A stretch of DNA of 5,532 bases from Chloroflexota bacterium (lineage in GTDB: Bacteria > Chloroflexota > Anaerolineae > Promineifilales > Promineifilaceae): NCBI GenBank assembly GCA_020353135.1, contig CP070688.1, forward strand, positions 1,624,417-1,629,948. Reading direction: 5' to 3'. Made by a program: the position numbers and the translations under genes. The notes beneath the pieces are model-generated. The model was not told where the DNA came from, made no database searches, and worked only from the letters and a program-made list of their open reading frames with translations. This document shows positions 1 to 5,203 of this stretch, piece after piece (the first letter of the stretch is position 1; each line of letters starts with the position of its first letter).

Positions 1-756
1 ATCGCCTTCGCCTGGCCCGCCGGTGGCCCACTGGATCGGATCCAGCACGGCGTCGACCACCACCGATCGCACCTTGTCAGGGAACAGGTTGGCGTAGGTG
101 ACGCCTAGGTACGAGCCGTAGGAGAAACCGGCGTAAGTCAGGCCATCGTCGCCAACGGCCTGGCGCAGCAGATCGAGATCGCGGGCCACGTCGGCCGTCG
201 ACATATTATCGATGATGCGCGCTGCTCGCTGGTCGCAGTGATCCAGCAGGTAACGATCGGCCTCCCACCAGATGGCCTCCTGCTCGGGGTTCAATGGGAA
301 TATGAACGGCCTGAAGTAAGGGCCCCACTGGTTGGTGCTGCCGAAGCAGCGCACCGCCGTGCTGCGGGCGATGCCCCGCGGATCGAAGCCGACGATGTCG
401 AATCGAGCCCGCACCTCCTCCGTATACAGGAAGGGCGCGATGTCCAGCGCGAAGTTGAAACCGGAACCGCCGGGGCCGCCCGGATTCAGGAACAACGATC
501 CGATGCGCTGCGCCGGATCGGCCGCCGGCAGGCGAACCATCGCGATGTTGATGACCGCCGCGCCCGGCTTGTCGTAATCCAGCGGTACCTGGACGATCGT
601 ACACTCAAACGGGTAACCTGTCTCTCGATAACAAGGGTTCCAATTCGCCTTGGGCTGCGGCGGCGCCGCGCCGGCCGTGGCCGTAAGGCTGACCAGGACG
701 ATGAACAGCAGTAAAGCAAACAATATCACGATAGGACGGGATCTGGCTGAGGTCAT
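1..756 (-). CDS. Secreted alpha/beta hydrolase, S33 tripeptidyl-aminopeptidase-like (partial, C-terminus off the window)
   Basis: 252 codons are present; the frame is still open at the left edge. The start ATG (754-756) follows a clear AAAGGAG ribosome binding site (763-769) with a 6-nt spacer. Residues 1-12 are short and basic, residues about 9-27 are hydrophobic, and an Ala-rich AGAA region near 28-31 suggests a Sec signal peptide cleaved by signal peptidase I; no lipobox cysteine is seen. The mature part shows family hallmarks in order: VQVPLDYDKPG (55-65), the oxyanion-region loop NPGGPGGSG (91-99), FDIVGFDPRGIARS (119-132), and the nucleophile elbow GFSYG with Ser212 as the expected nucleophile. 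The catalytic Asp and His should lie beyond the edge, so activity cannot be confirmed. Members of this family release short peptides or proline from peptide N-termini, or hydrolyse esters. Exported peptidase is the best reading; exact substrate is unknown. Confidence 0.9.
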   Translation of the reverse strand, partial: MTSARSRPIVILFALLLFIVLVSLTATAGAAPPQPKANWNPCYRETGYPFECTIVQVPLDYDKPGAAVINIAMVRLPAADPAQRIGSLFLNPGGPGGSGFNFALDIAPFLYTEEVRARFDIVGFDPRGIARSTAVRCFGSTNQWGPYFRPFIFPLNPEQEAIWWEADRYLLDHCDQRAARIIDNMSTADVARDLDLLRQAVGDDGLTYAGFSYGSYLGVTYANLFPDKVRSVVVDAVLDPIQWATGGPGEGD

Positions 757-916
757 CACACTCTCCTTTCCAGGTTGCCGCCACTCCTACGGACTGACGC
801 GCAACATCCCAATAAGAACCTTACAGTAAACCCACTTGCGGTCGATTGTAGTTGCCGGTACAAGACGGCCGTGTCGACCAAGGCTCCGGTAAGACTTGAC
901 CCATTCCCGCCAAGCC

Positions 917-943
917 CGTCATTCACATGAAAGCGGGAGTCCA
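917..943. repeat. Decayed copy of a dispersed palindromic intergenic repeat
   Basis: The segment reads CGTCATTCacatGAAAGCGG then GAGTCCA. It matches the widespread bacterial repeat type with a CGTCATTCCCGC left arm, a GAAA loop and a GCGGGAATCCA right arm, but the left arm has lost its complement to the right arm. Its translations resemble the familiar spurious peptides (RHSHESGSP on plus, MDSRFHVNDG on minus) that such repeats produce. Better-preserved relatives lie at 4253-4280 and 4173-4209. Confidence 0.5.
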
Positions 944-960
944 CAGGCCCGCCAAGACCT

Positions 961-990
961 CGAGGGCGGTTCCTGGCGGAACCGCCCTCG
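961..990 (-). terminator. Perfect 13-bp stem hairpin after the nuclease gene, probable terminator
   Basis: CGAGGGCGGTTCC (961-973) pairs perfectly with 978-990 around the 4-nt loop TGGC. Four more pairs are possible outside it (AAGA 954-957 with TCTT 991-994) across a 3-nt bulge. It starts about 55 bp past the stop codon of the leftward nuclease gene, where a terminator is expected. The U-tract is poor in both directions, so it may work as a stable 3' end or processing barrier rather than as a textbook intrinsic terminator. Confidence 0.6.
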
Positions 991-1044
991 TCTTACCTCA
1001 AACCGATCCGGCGAGCCGTATCGGCTACAGGCCTACTATCGCAA

Positions 1045-3555
1045 TCACTTCTTGCCCAATTCGAACAGCCCAACCAACGGCTCGTGGTCGCTGGCCGTCA
1101 CGCTGAGCCTCATGCGAGCGAAGTCCACGTTCACGTGCACGATGTCGTAACTCGCTCCCTCCAGTAGACTGCGCGTGGCGAACATGTGATCCAGCACCTG
1201 CGAGTTGCCGTCGAAGATGAACGTATACCGGTTATCATCTTCCACTTCGCTGAGCAGGTTCTTCATGATCCCTTTCTCGCCATTTATCGCCCCGGGCAAG
1301 ATCTCCGTCAGGTCATTTGTGAACTCAAAGGTGTTGAAGTCGCCCAGCACGATCACCCGGGCGTCCTTGTCCTCCGCTAGCAGCGAGTCCACATACTTGT
1401 TCAGCGCATCCACTTGCGCTTCCCGGTCTACTTCGGCCGCCTGGAAGAACGGCTGCGGCCCGCCAAAGATGGGCGTCGAACCGAAGCGCGAGCTCAGGTG
1501 ATTGTTGATCACCGTGAAGGGCTGGCCGTCAAAAACGAAGGTGGCTGCCAGCGGATCCCGCGTGCCGAGGAAAGCATCAGGATCTGCGCCCACATCCACC
1601 CAATTTGTTGTCGTCAGGGCGATGTAACCGTCCAACTCGACCCGGCTGCTGTTATACAGGAAGGCATTGCGGATATTGCCGCCCGGAACGCCGCCAGAGC
1701 TGCCATCCTCAGGCGCCACGTCGAAGAAATCATAATCCGGGCCGCCGGCCTCGGCGATGGCATCCACCAGGGCCTGCAGCGTCATGGTCGCGTCCGTCGT
1801 GCCGTCGTTGCCCGGGTTATCTGGATCGTCCTCGTCGAATGGCGGGTCATAGTCGGCCACCGAACCATTATTATCCTGGATCTCCTGCAGGGCGATCACG
1901 TCCGGGCTGCCCAGGTTGTTCACGATCTGCTCCGCCAGCTTCGCCCGCTGGGCGGCGTCCGGGTCCGGGCGGCCGACTTCCTGCCCTGCCCGCGGACTGG
2001 TCAGGTTGAGTACATTATAGCTGGCCACCGTCACCGCCTTCTTGGTGCCCTCGAGTTCGGTACTCTCCGGCTCCAGCAGCGAAATTGGGTCAGTGAAGGC
2101 AACGGTGGCCCTCACCTCGAAGTTGCCGAAGTCATAGCCCACCACGCCGGTGACGTCGCCAAGCCGGTCGCTGACGTTGATTTCCGGCGCCCTGCCGGGG
2201 TACAGCGTGCCCGTTCTGATGTCCGAGGCGTCAAACTGGATCTGTATCCGCTCCGGGTTCGTGTCGCCGTAACCATCGGCCCCGGCCGCCAGGTTGATCC
2301 CGCCCCGATCCGTCCGTATCGCTTGCGGCGCGTAGACCTCAGGATGGCCGCCGCTGGCCAGGACAAATAACTCGCTGCTGAAGCTTCCGAAACTGCGTAC
2401 CGCCGACACTGCCACGGCGTCCTCCACCGTGACCAGCATGCCCTCCAGGCTCTCGAAGAAGTCGATGCCGTCGTTGTCCGGATTGAAGAAGCCGGCGACG
2501 TCCTGCAGGTTTACCGGCAGTTCGTCTTCGCTGATCACGTCTACATTCGGCGGAATACGGCCGCTCCGGCCGATGATCACCGGATCCGGCAATTCATTGC
2601 CCGTGGACATCACGTCGATATTGGGGAAGGCCATGTCGGTGGTCGACAGGTTGCCTGTGCCCGCGCCGCCAGGGATGAACTCGTCCACCCGGTCCGTCAA
2701 GAGGACTTCATCGCCGACATCCGGGCATCCGTTGCAGAAGTTGCCCATGAACACCCACAATCCGTCAGCTGTATCGTCATTGCCGTCGCCATCCGGGTCT
2801 TGCACGAAGAAGCCGTCGAAGGCCACCGCCGTGACGATGCCCTCGGTCTTGACCGTCTGACCACGATAGGGCGAGATGTGGCCCGCCCCTTGAATCTCCG
2901 GAATCGGGACGGTCGGTATGAAAACGCAATCCGACGACTGGGCCGTATTCGCTGCGCCTGGCGTGGTGCAGCGCCGGCTCAAGTCGACATTATTAACATC
3001 CGTATCCGCGCCGTCAGGGAAACGAGCGATGCTGATCTCGGCCAGGGACGAGCTGTCAGACAGGCCGACGCCCGATCCCTCCGTATACGGCGCGACGGTA
3101 TTGCCTTCATAGCTCACCGTATCGATCAGCGCGCCGCTTGCGTCCCAAAGGGCCACGGCGTCGGGCGCACCGTTTTGAACGAGGTTGGAATCTGGCGAAA
3201 CATCCAGGTCACAGTTGGCCACGTTGGCCGCGTTACCACAGACGACGAAATAGTCGCCGGCCGCCAGGGTGACGTTGGGCAGCGAGAACGATCGATAGAC
3301 CGACCCGGTGCTGCCATTAATCATCTCCAGTATCCAGCCGTTGAGAGTGACCGGCCCAGTGCTCACGTTCATGATCTCCACGAACTCGGCCGTGTCCGTA
3401 CTGGGCTGGTCGTAATCAATTTCGTTGATGACCACTTTTGGCGTCGCTATCTGGCCACTCGCGGCCGGGGCCGCCAGCAACACCAGCACCAGCGCCGCCG
3501 TCAACATCACCATCAACACAATGGGGAAAGGTCTCTTAATGCCAGGGGATATCAT
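1045..3555 (-). CDS. Secreted lamin-tail / OB-fold / EEP-domain extracellular nuclease (ExeM/NucH type)
   Basis: The 836-residue product starts at ATG 3555, chosen because AAAGGAG lies about 6-8 nt upstream and a classic signal peptide follows at once (KR at 7-8, hydrophobic 11-30, cleavage near AASG 31-34). A longer in-frame start at 3675 would bury that signal 40 residues in. Domains in order: a lamin-tail domain (about 38-165, beginning VVINEIDYDQ); a YhcR-like OB-fold (about 218-330, EIQGAGHISPYRGQTV then GFFVQDPDGDG); a linker; and an endonuclease/exonuclease/phosphatase domain (about 505-832). The catalytic motifs are all present: ASYNVLN (Asn514), LQEIQDN (Glu558), NNHLSSR (His686), GDFN (Asp739, Asn741), LDH (Asp789, His790) and SDHEP (Asp823, His824). 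Six cysteines in the N-terminal half (106, 115, 196, 210, 274, 277) suit disulfides outside the cell. There is no C-terminal anchor. It probably degrades extracellular DNA or RNA with divalent metal; family members serve nutrient scavenging or biofilm turnover. Phosphodiesterase or phosphatase activity on other substrates is possible. Confidence 0.93.
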   Translation of the reverse strand: MISPGIKRPFPIVLMVMLTAALVLVLLAAPAASGQIATPKVVINEIDYDQPSTDTAEFVEIMNVSTGPVTLNGWILEMINGSTGSVYRSFSLPNVTLAAGDYFVVCGNAANVANCDLDVSPDSNLVQNGAPDAVALWDASGALIDTVSYEGNTVAPYTEGSGVGLSDSSSLAEISIARFPDGADTDVNNVDLSRRCTTPGAANTAQSSDCVFIPTVPIPEIQGAGHISPYRGQTVKTEGIVTAVAFDGFFVQDPDGDGNDDTADGLWVFMGNFCNGCPDVGDEVLLTDRVDEFIPGGAGTGNLSTTDMAFPNIDVMSTGNELPDPVIIGRSGRIPPNVDVISEDELPVNLQDVAGFFNPDNDGIDFFESLEGMLVTVEDAVAVSAVRSFGSFSSELFVLASGGHPEVYAPQAIRTDRGGINLAAGADGYGDTNPERIQIQFDASDIRTGTLYPGRAPEINVSDRLGDVTGVVGYDFGNFEVRATVAFTDPISLLEPESTELEGTKKAVTVASYNVLNLTSPRAGQEVGRPDPDAAQRAKLAEQIVNNLGSPDVIALQEIQDNNGSVADYDPPFDEDDPDNPGNDGTTDATMTLQALVDAIAEAGGPDYDFFDVAPEDGSSGGVPGGNIRNAFLYNSSRVELDGYIALTTTNWVDVGADPDAFLGTRDPLAATFVFDGQPFTVINNHLSSRFGSTPIFGGPQPFFQAAEVDREAQVDALNKYVDSLLAEDKDARVIVLGDFNTFEFTNDLTEILPGAINGEKGIMKNLLSEVEDDNRYTFIFDGNSQVLDHMFATRSLLEGASYDIVHVNVDFARMRLSVTASDHEPLVGLFELGKK
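2773..2799 (-). other. Asp-rich possible Ca2+-binding loop in the nuclease OB-fold
   Basis: Residues 253-261 of the nuclease read DPDGDGNDD, an alternating acidic D-x-D-x-D-G pattern like EF-hand or dockerin loops. It directly follows the GFFVQ strand of the OB-fold, a place where ExeM-type proteins commonly carry a short D/G-rich loop. Calcium binding is inference from pattern only. Confidence 0.35.
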
Positions 3556-3587
3556 CTTTTGTCTCCTTTCTGTACTTATGACTCCAA

Positions 3588-3617
3588 TAAGGTGTTCCAC
3601 ACTAAGGTGTTCCACAC
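3588..3617 (-). repeat. Exact tandem 15-bp repeat, each unit with an internal dyad, in the nuclease leader
   Basis: TAAGGTGTTCCACAC occurs twice back to back (3588-3602 and 3603-3617). On the minus strand each unit contains GTGT-GGA-ACAC, an 11-bp dyad; in the gene-distal unit it extends to GGTGT-GGA-ACACC. The pair lies about 33-62 bp upstream of the nuclease ATG and 30 bp downstream of its candidate -10. It could be a double operator, a pair of small RNA hairpins in the 5' leader, or a chance duplication; which of these is not decidable from sequence. Confidence 0.6.
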
Positions 3618-3646
3618 CGATGTATCTTCCCACCCAACCCAAGGCT

Positions 3647-3675
3647 AGTATCGCCCCAAAGCCAGGAAAAAGCAA
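3647..3675 (-). promoter_or_regulatory. Candidate sigma-70-type promoter for the nuclease gene
   Basis: On the minus strand TTGCTT (3670-3675) is followed by a 17-bp spacer and GATACT (3647-3652). Four of six bases match consensus at each box and the spacing is ideal. Transcription would start near 3640, giving a leader of about 85 nt that carries the tandem 15-bp dyad repeat and then the ribosome binding site. Confidence 0.4.
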
Positions 3676-3789
3676 ATCTGCGCCATGTTATCCTGAGGTG
3701 TGACTGTGCAAAGGGTCAAGACGACCAGACAAAGTCTAAGGCAATAGCCCGCCCAAAGTCAAGATTGCCAAAATGCACAATCCGTTTGT

Positions 3790-3818
3790 TTGATCGAATA
3801 GAACATATGGTCTATAAT
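3790..3818 (+). promoter_or_regulatory. Near-consensus sigma-70-type promoter reading rightward
   Basis: TTGATC (3790-3795) is followed by exactly 17 bp and a perfect TATAAT (3813-3818), in an AT-rich patch of an otherwise GC-rich window. This is the best promoter match in the window. Transcription should start near 3825. The first confident rightward gene begins at 4411, so the transcript would be either a leader of about 585 nt for the racemase or an unannotated small RNA. Confidence 0.6.
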
Positions 3819-3869
3819 TGCTTCCGGAGCGAAGACCCATGCACCCAATTCGCCAGCCCCCAACCCCCA

Positions 3870-3927
3870 AAAACAATTACCGGAACACTACTCGAGGAAA
3901 AAAGACCTATCTCAAAACAATTACCGG
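3870..3927. repeat. 14-bp direct repeat AAAACAATTACCGG, two copies
   Basis: Identical copies lie at 3870-3883 and 3914-3927, 44 bp apart start to start, in the region just downstream of the rightward promoter. A related core, AATTGCCGG, recurs further right as an inverted pair (4110-4155). The 44-bp spacing is about four helical turns, which would fit a pair of protein-binding sites, but no regulator can be named. Confidence 0.5.
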
Positions 3928-3974
3928 GGCCTATTCCCTTGCAGAAAGCCTCGCTATGCCGCCGATTCGCGACC

Positions 3975-4065
3975 GCCTTGCCACCCAGTGCCAGCCTCCT
4001 ACCTCCTGCAGCTTGCCGCCCCCTTCTTGCCGCCTGCTCCTTGCTCCCAGCCGCCTGCCTCTCGC
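3975..4065 (-). repeat. Degenerate heptanucleotide tandem repeat, about 13 units
   Basis: Read on the minus strand, 91 bp divide cleanly into thirteen 7-mers such as GCAGGCG, GCAAGGA, GCTGGGA and GCAGGAG. Across the units, position 1 is G in 12 of 13, position 2 is C in 10, position 4 is a purine in all and position 5 is G in all. The consensus is about GCAGGAG. The flanking heptads (3968-3974 and 4066-4072) break the pattern. The tract resembles the short tandemly repeated heptamers known from cyanobacterial and other environmental bacterial intergenic regions. Frames through it are spurious, because 21 bp encode a repeating seven-residue pattern. Confidence 0.75.
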
Positions 4066-4109
4066 CACCACCCGACCAAATACGCACCTGCGAAATGTAC
4101 CGGAATATC

Positions 4110-4155
4110 AATTGCCGGGAGAATCAACCGCCATCCAGGCCTCCCGCCGGCAATT
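4110..4155. repeat. Imperfect inverted repeat with AATTGCCGG arms
   Basis: The left arm AATTGCCGGGAG (4110-4121) and right arm CTCCCGCCGGCAATT (4141-4155) are complementary apart from a 3-nt insertion in the right arm, enclosing a 19-nt loop. There is no following T-run, so it is not a standard intrinsic terminator. Its core is related to the 14-bp direct repeat at 3870-3927. Confidence 0.5.
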
Positions 4156-4172
4156 TCAGCGCCATCCCACTA

Positions 4173-4209
4173 TGTCATGCCCGCCCCCATCTTCTGGGGA
4201 GGCATCCAG
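4173..4209. repeat. Variant copy of the dispersed palindromic repeat
   Basis: It begins TGTCATGCCCGC, identical over 12 bp to the start of the copy at 4254, and ends GGCATCCAG like the right arm of the same repeat type. The centre is different: ATGCC (4177-4181) pairs with GGCAT (4201-4205), and an inner CCCC/GGGG stem encloses an ATCTTCT loop. This looks like a diverged or rearranged member of the family. Confidence 0.5.
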
Positions 4210-4252
4210 CCCCTTCTCACCCAACCGGCGCCGACGGCGACCCGGCAACTCC

Positions 4253-4280
4253 TGTCATGCCCGCGAAGGCGGGCATTCAC
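4253..4280. repeat. Dispersed palindromic intergenic repeat, well preserved
   Basis: ATGCCCGC (4257-4264) and GCGGGCAT (4269-4276) form a perfect 8-bp stem with a GAAG loop, flanked by TGTC and TCAC. This is the repeat type whose translation gives the well-known spurious peptide VMPAKAGIH. Such elements are spread through many bacterial genomes and may be mobilised in trans. Function here is unknown. Confidence 0.65.
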
Positions 4281-4410
4281 TCTTCCGGCACAAACGGGAA
4301 TCCCGCCATCTCAGACCCCGCCGCCCTCCACTTGCCCCTCCTGCCCAACTGTGCAAAACTGGAGTCACCAACTCTTCTACCAATCCTGTCAATACTCATA
4401 GGAGCAGCCG

Positions 4411-5100
4411 ATGAAAACGATCGCTATCCTGGGCGGTCTTGGACCCCAGGCGACCATGGACTTCGAGGCCCGCATACACCGCGTCTCCCAGGCCCTGATC
4501 CCGCCCCGATTTGGCAGCGGCTACCCGCCAATGTACGTCTATTACCACCGTCGGCCGCCCATGCTCCTGGACGACCATTCCCGGCCGGTCCAGCCCATCC
4601 AGCCCGATCCGGATCTACTGGCCGCGGCCAAACATCTCGGCGCCGTCTCCGATTTCCTGGTCATCACCGCCAACGGCCCCCACGTCTTCCAGGAGCAATT
4701 CGAAGCCGCCGCCGGCCGGCCGCTTCTCAGCATGATCGACGTCACCCTCGACGAAGTAGTCCGGCGCGGCTGGCAAAGCGTCGGCGTCCTGGGCCTGGGC
4801 CAGCCGCAGGTCTATCTGGAGCCGCTGGCAGAAATGAACCTGGATGCCGAAACCATACCGGCCGAGTTCCAGGCAATACTGGACGAGGCCGTTTTCGCCC
4901 TGATGGCCGGCCAGGAGACCGAAAAGTCGACCGCCGCGGCCTGGTCCGCCATACAATACCTGCGGGCCAAGAACGTCGACGGCATCATCCCCGGCTGCAC
5001 CGAGATCCCCTTGCTGTTGGGCGGCGTCGAAGCCGAGCCCGATCTACTCAACCCCGCCCAACTCCTGGCCGAAGCAGCCGTCCGGCAAGTCATATCCTAA
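4411..5100 (+). CDS. Aspartate/glutamate racemase family protein with atypical active site
   Basis: The 229-residue product has the usual length for the family. The ATG follows AGGAG (4400-4404) with a 6-nt spacer. The N-terminus MKTIAILGGLGPQAT (1-15) is the family's GGxGP substrate-binding segment, and residues 191-202 (GIIPGCTEIPLL) carry the second catalytic cysteine, Cys196. The first catalytic position, normally Cys in a CNT-A-H motif, is Ala87 in ITANGPH (85-91); the Thr of that motif is Gly89. Two-cysteine racemases exchange the substrate alpha proton between these residues, and E. coli YgeA uses Thr in place of the first Cys, so this protein departs further. A Pro/Tyr/Arg-rich segment (31-60) is also unusual. 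No signal peptide is seen, so it is probably cytosolic. It may be a one-base racemase, an isomerase or decarboxylase-like relative, or a binding protein; substrate is unknown. It seems to stand alone. Confidence 0.88.
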   Translation: MKTIAILGGLGPQATMDFEARIHRVSQALIPPRFGSGYPPMYVYYHRRPPMLLDDHSRPVQPIQPDPDLLAAAKHLGAVSDFLVITANGPHVFQEQFEAAAGRPLLSMIDVTLDEVVRRGWQSVGVLGLGQPQVYLEPLAEMNLDAETIPAEFQAILDEAVFALMAGQETEKSTAAAWSAIQYLRAKNVDGIIPGCTEIPLLLGGVEAEPDLLNPAQLLAEAAVRQVIS

Positions 5101-5203
5101 CCGATCTCCGATCCCTGTACGCGAAGCGGTCGCCATGCGACATCCCTGATCCCGCACCCTGGCTCGCTTTCGCCCATCGCCCGGGTTTCTCTTATAATGC
5201 CTT
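5101..5203. other. Short intergenic region between racemase and regulator
   Basis: This 103-bp gap has no convincing intrinsic terminator: the only dyads are short, such as TCGC-CAT-GCGA at 5130-5140. Its right end holds a perfect -10 hexamer right next to the regulator start codon, so the regulator is probably transcribed separately from the racemase. Confidence 0.5.
5193..5198 (+). promoter_or_regulatory. Perfect TATAAT -10 box placed for a leaderless transcript
   Basis: TATAAT ends 5 nt before the ATG at 5204, so transcription would begin at or within one base of the start codon. There is no Shine-Dalgarno sequence between it and the ATG. No good -35 match is found at 16-19 bp spacing (the hexamers there are CGCCCA, TCGCCC, TTCGCC and TTTCGC), and there is no extended -10 TG. 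Leaderless -10/ATG arrangements are known from Actinobacteria and Deinococcus, among others. Confidence 0.5.

Larger units (their letters stand above)
757..1044. other. Intergenic region between hydrolase and nuclease genes
   Basis: This 288-bp gap separates two genes that both read leftward. It contains a perfect long-stem hairpin (961-990) just after the nuclease stop and a decayed palindromic repeat (917-943). Between about 780 and 900, where the hydrolase promoter should lie, I find only a TACAAT hexamer on the minus strand without an acceptable -35 partner, so no promoter is called. The gap and the hairpin suggest the hydrolase has its own promoter rather than sharing a transcript with the nuclease. 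Confidence 0.6.
3556..4410. other. Long divergent intergenic region, repeat-rich, no convincing gene
   Basis: About 855 bp separate the leftward nuclease from the rightward racemase. The left third (to about 3930) is visibly more AT-rich than the flanking genes and carries the promoters. The middle is a heptamer repeat tract, and the right part holds dispersed palindromic repeats. Open frames across it run through these repeats, are rich in Pro, Arg and Ser, and have no recognisable domain, so I call no protein here. Close to the racemase there is only a weak promoter candidate, TTGCCC (4332-4337) and AAAACT (4355-4360) with a 17-bp spacer. Confidence 0.65.

Noticed and set aside
757..900. 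Hydrolase promoter using TACAAT on the minus strand
   Set aside because: No -35 hexamer of acceptable quality lies at 16-18 bp spacing, so I could not support a call.
1414..2370. Long rightward open frame (318 codons) inside the nuclease gene
   Set aside because: It lies antisense to a gene with intact domains and motifs; its Arg/His/Val-rich translation is typical of the complement of GC-rich coding DNA.
3556..3675. A 40-residue N-terminal extension of the nuclease, starting at 3675
   Set aside because: The extension would place the signal peptide internally, is encoded by the tandem 15-bp repeat and the candidate promoter, and lacks a ribosome binding site; the ATG at 3555 has AAAGGAG and is followed directly by a signal peptide.
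3727..3737. AGAC-AAA-GTCT dyad between the divergent promoters as an operator
   Set aside because: It is only 11 bp, occurs once and does not match the repeated GTGT-GGA-ACAC dyad beyond its 4-3-4 shape.
3975..4065. CRISPR array or protein repeat
   Set aside because: The 7-bp units have no spacers, and the period is not a multiple of three, so neither a CRISPR array nor a coding repeat fits.
3839..4414. Rightward open frame from ATG 3839 whose TGA overlaps the racemase ATG (ATGA), with GGAG at 3826-3829 and a strong promoter upstream
   Set aside because: The arrangement looks like translational coupling, but the frame runs through the heptamer tract and two palindromic repeats, is rich in Pro, Arg and Ser, and has no recognisable domain. 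The supposed ribosome binding site would lie at the extreme 5' end of the transcript. Ribosome profiling or conservation of this frame would be needed to revive it.
5130..5140. TCGC-CAT-GCGA dyad downstream of the racemase as a terminator
   Set aside because: The stem is only 4 bp with no T-run; such short dyads are expected by chance.
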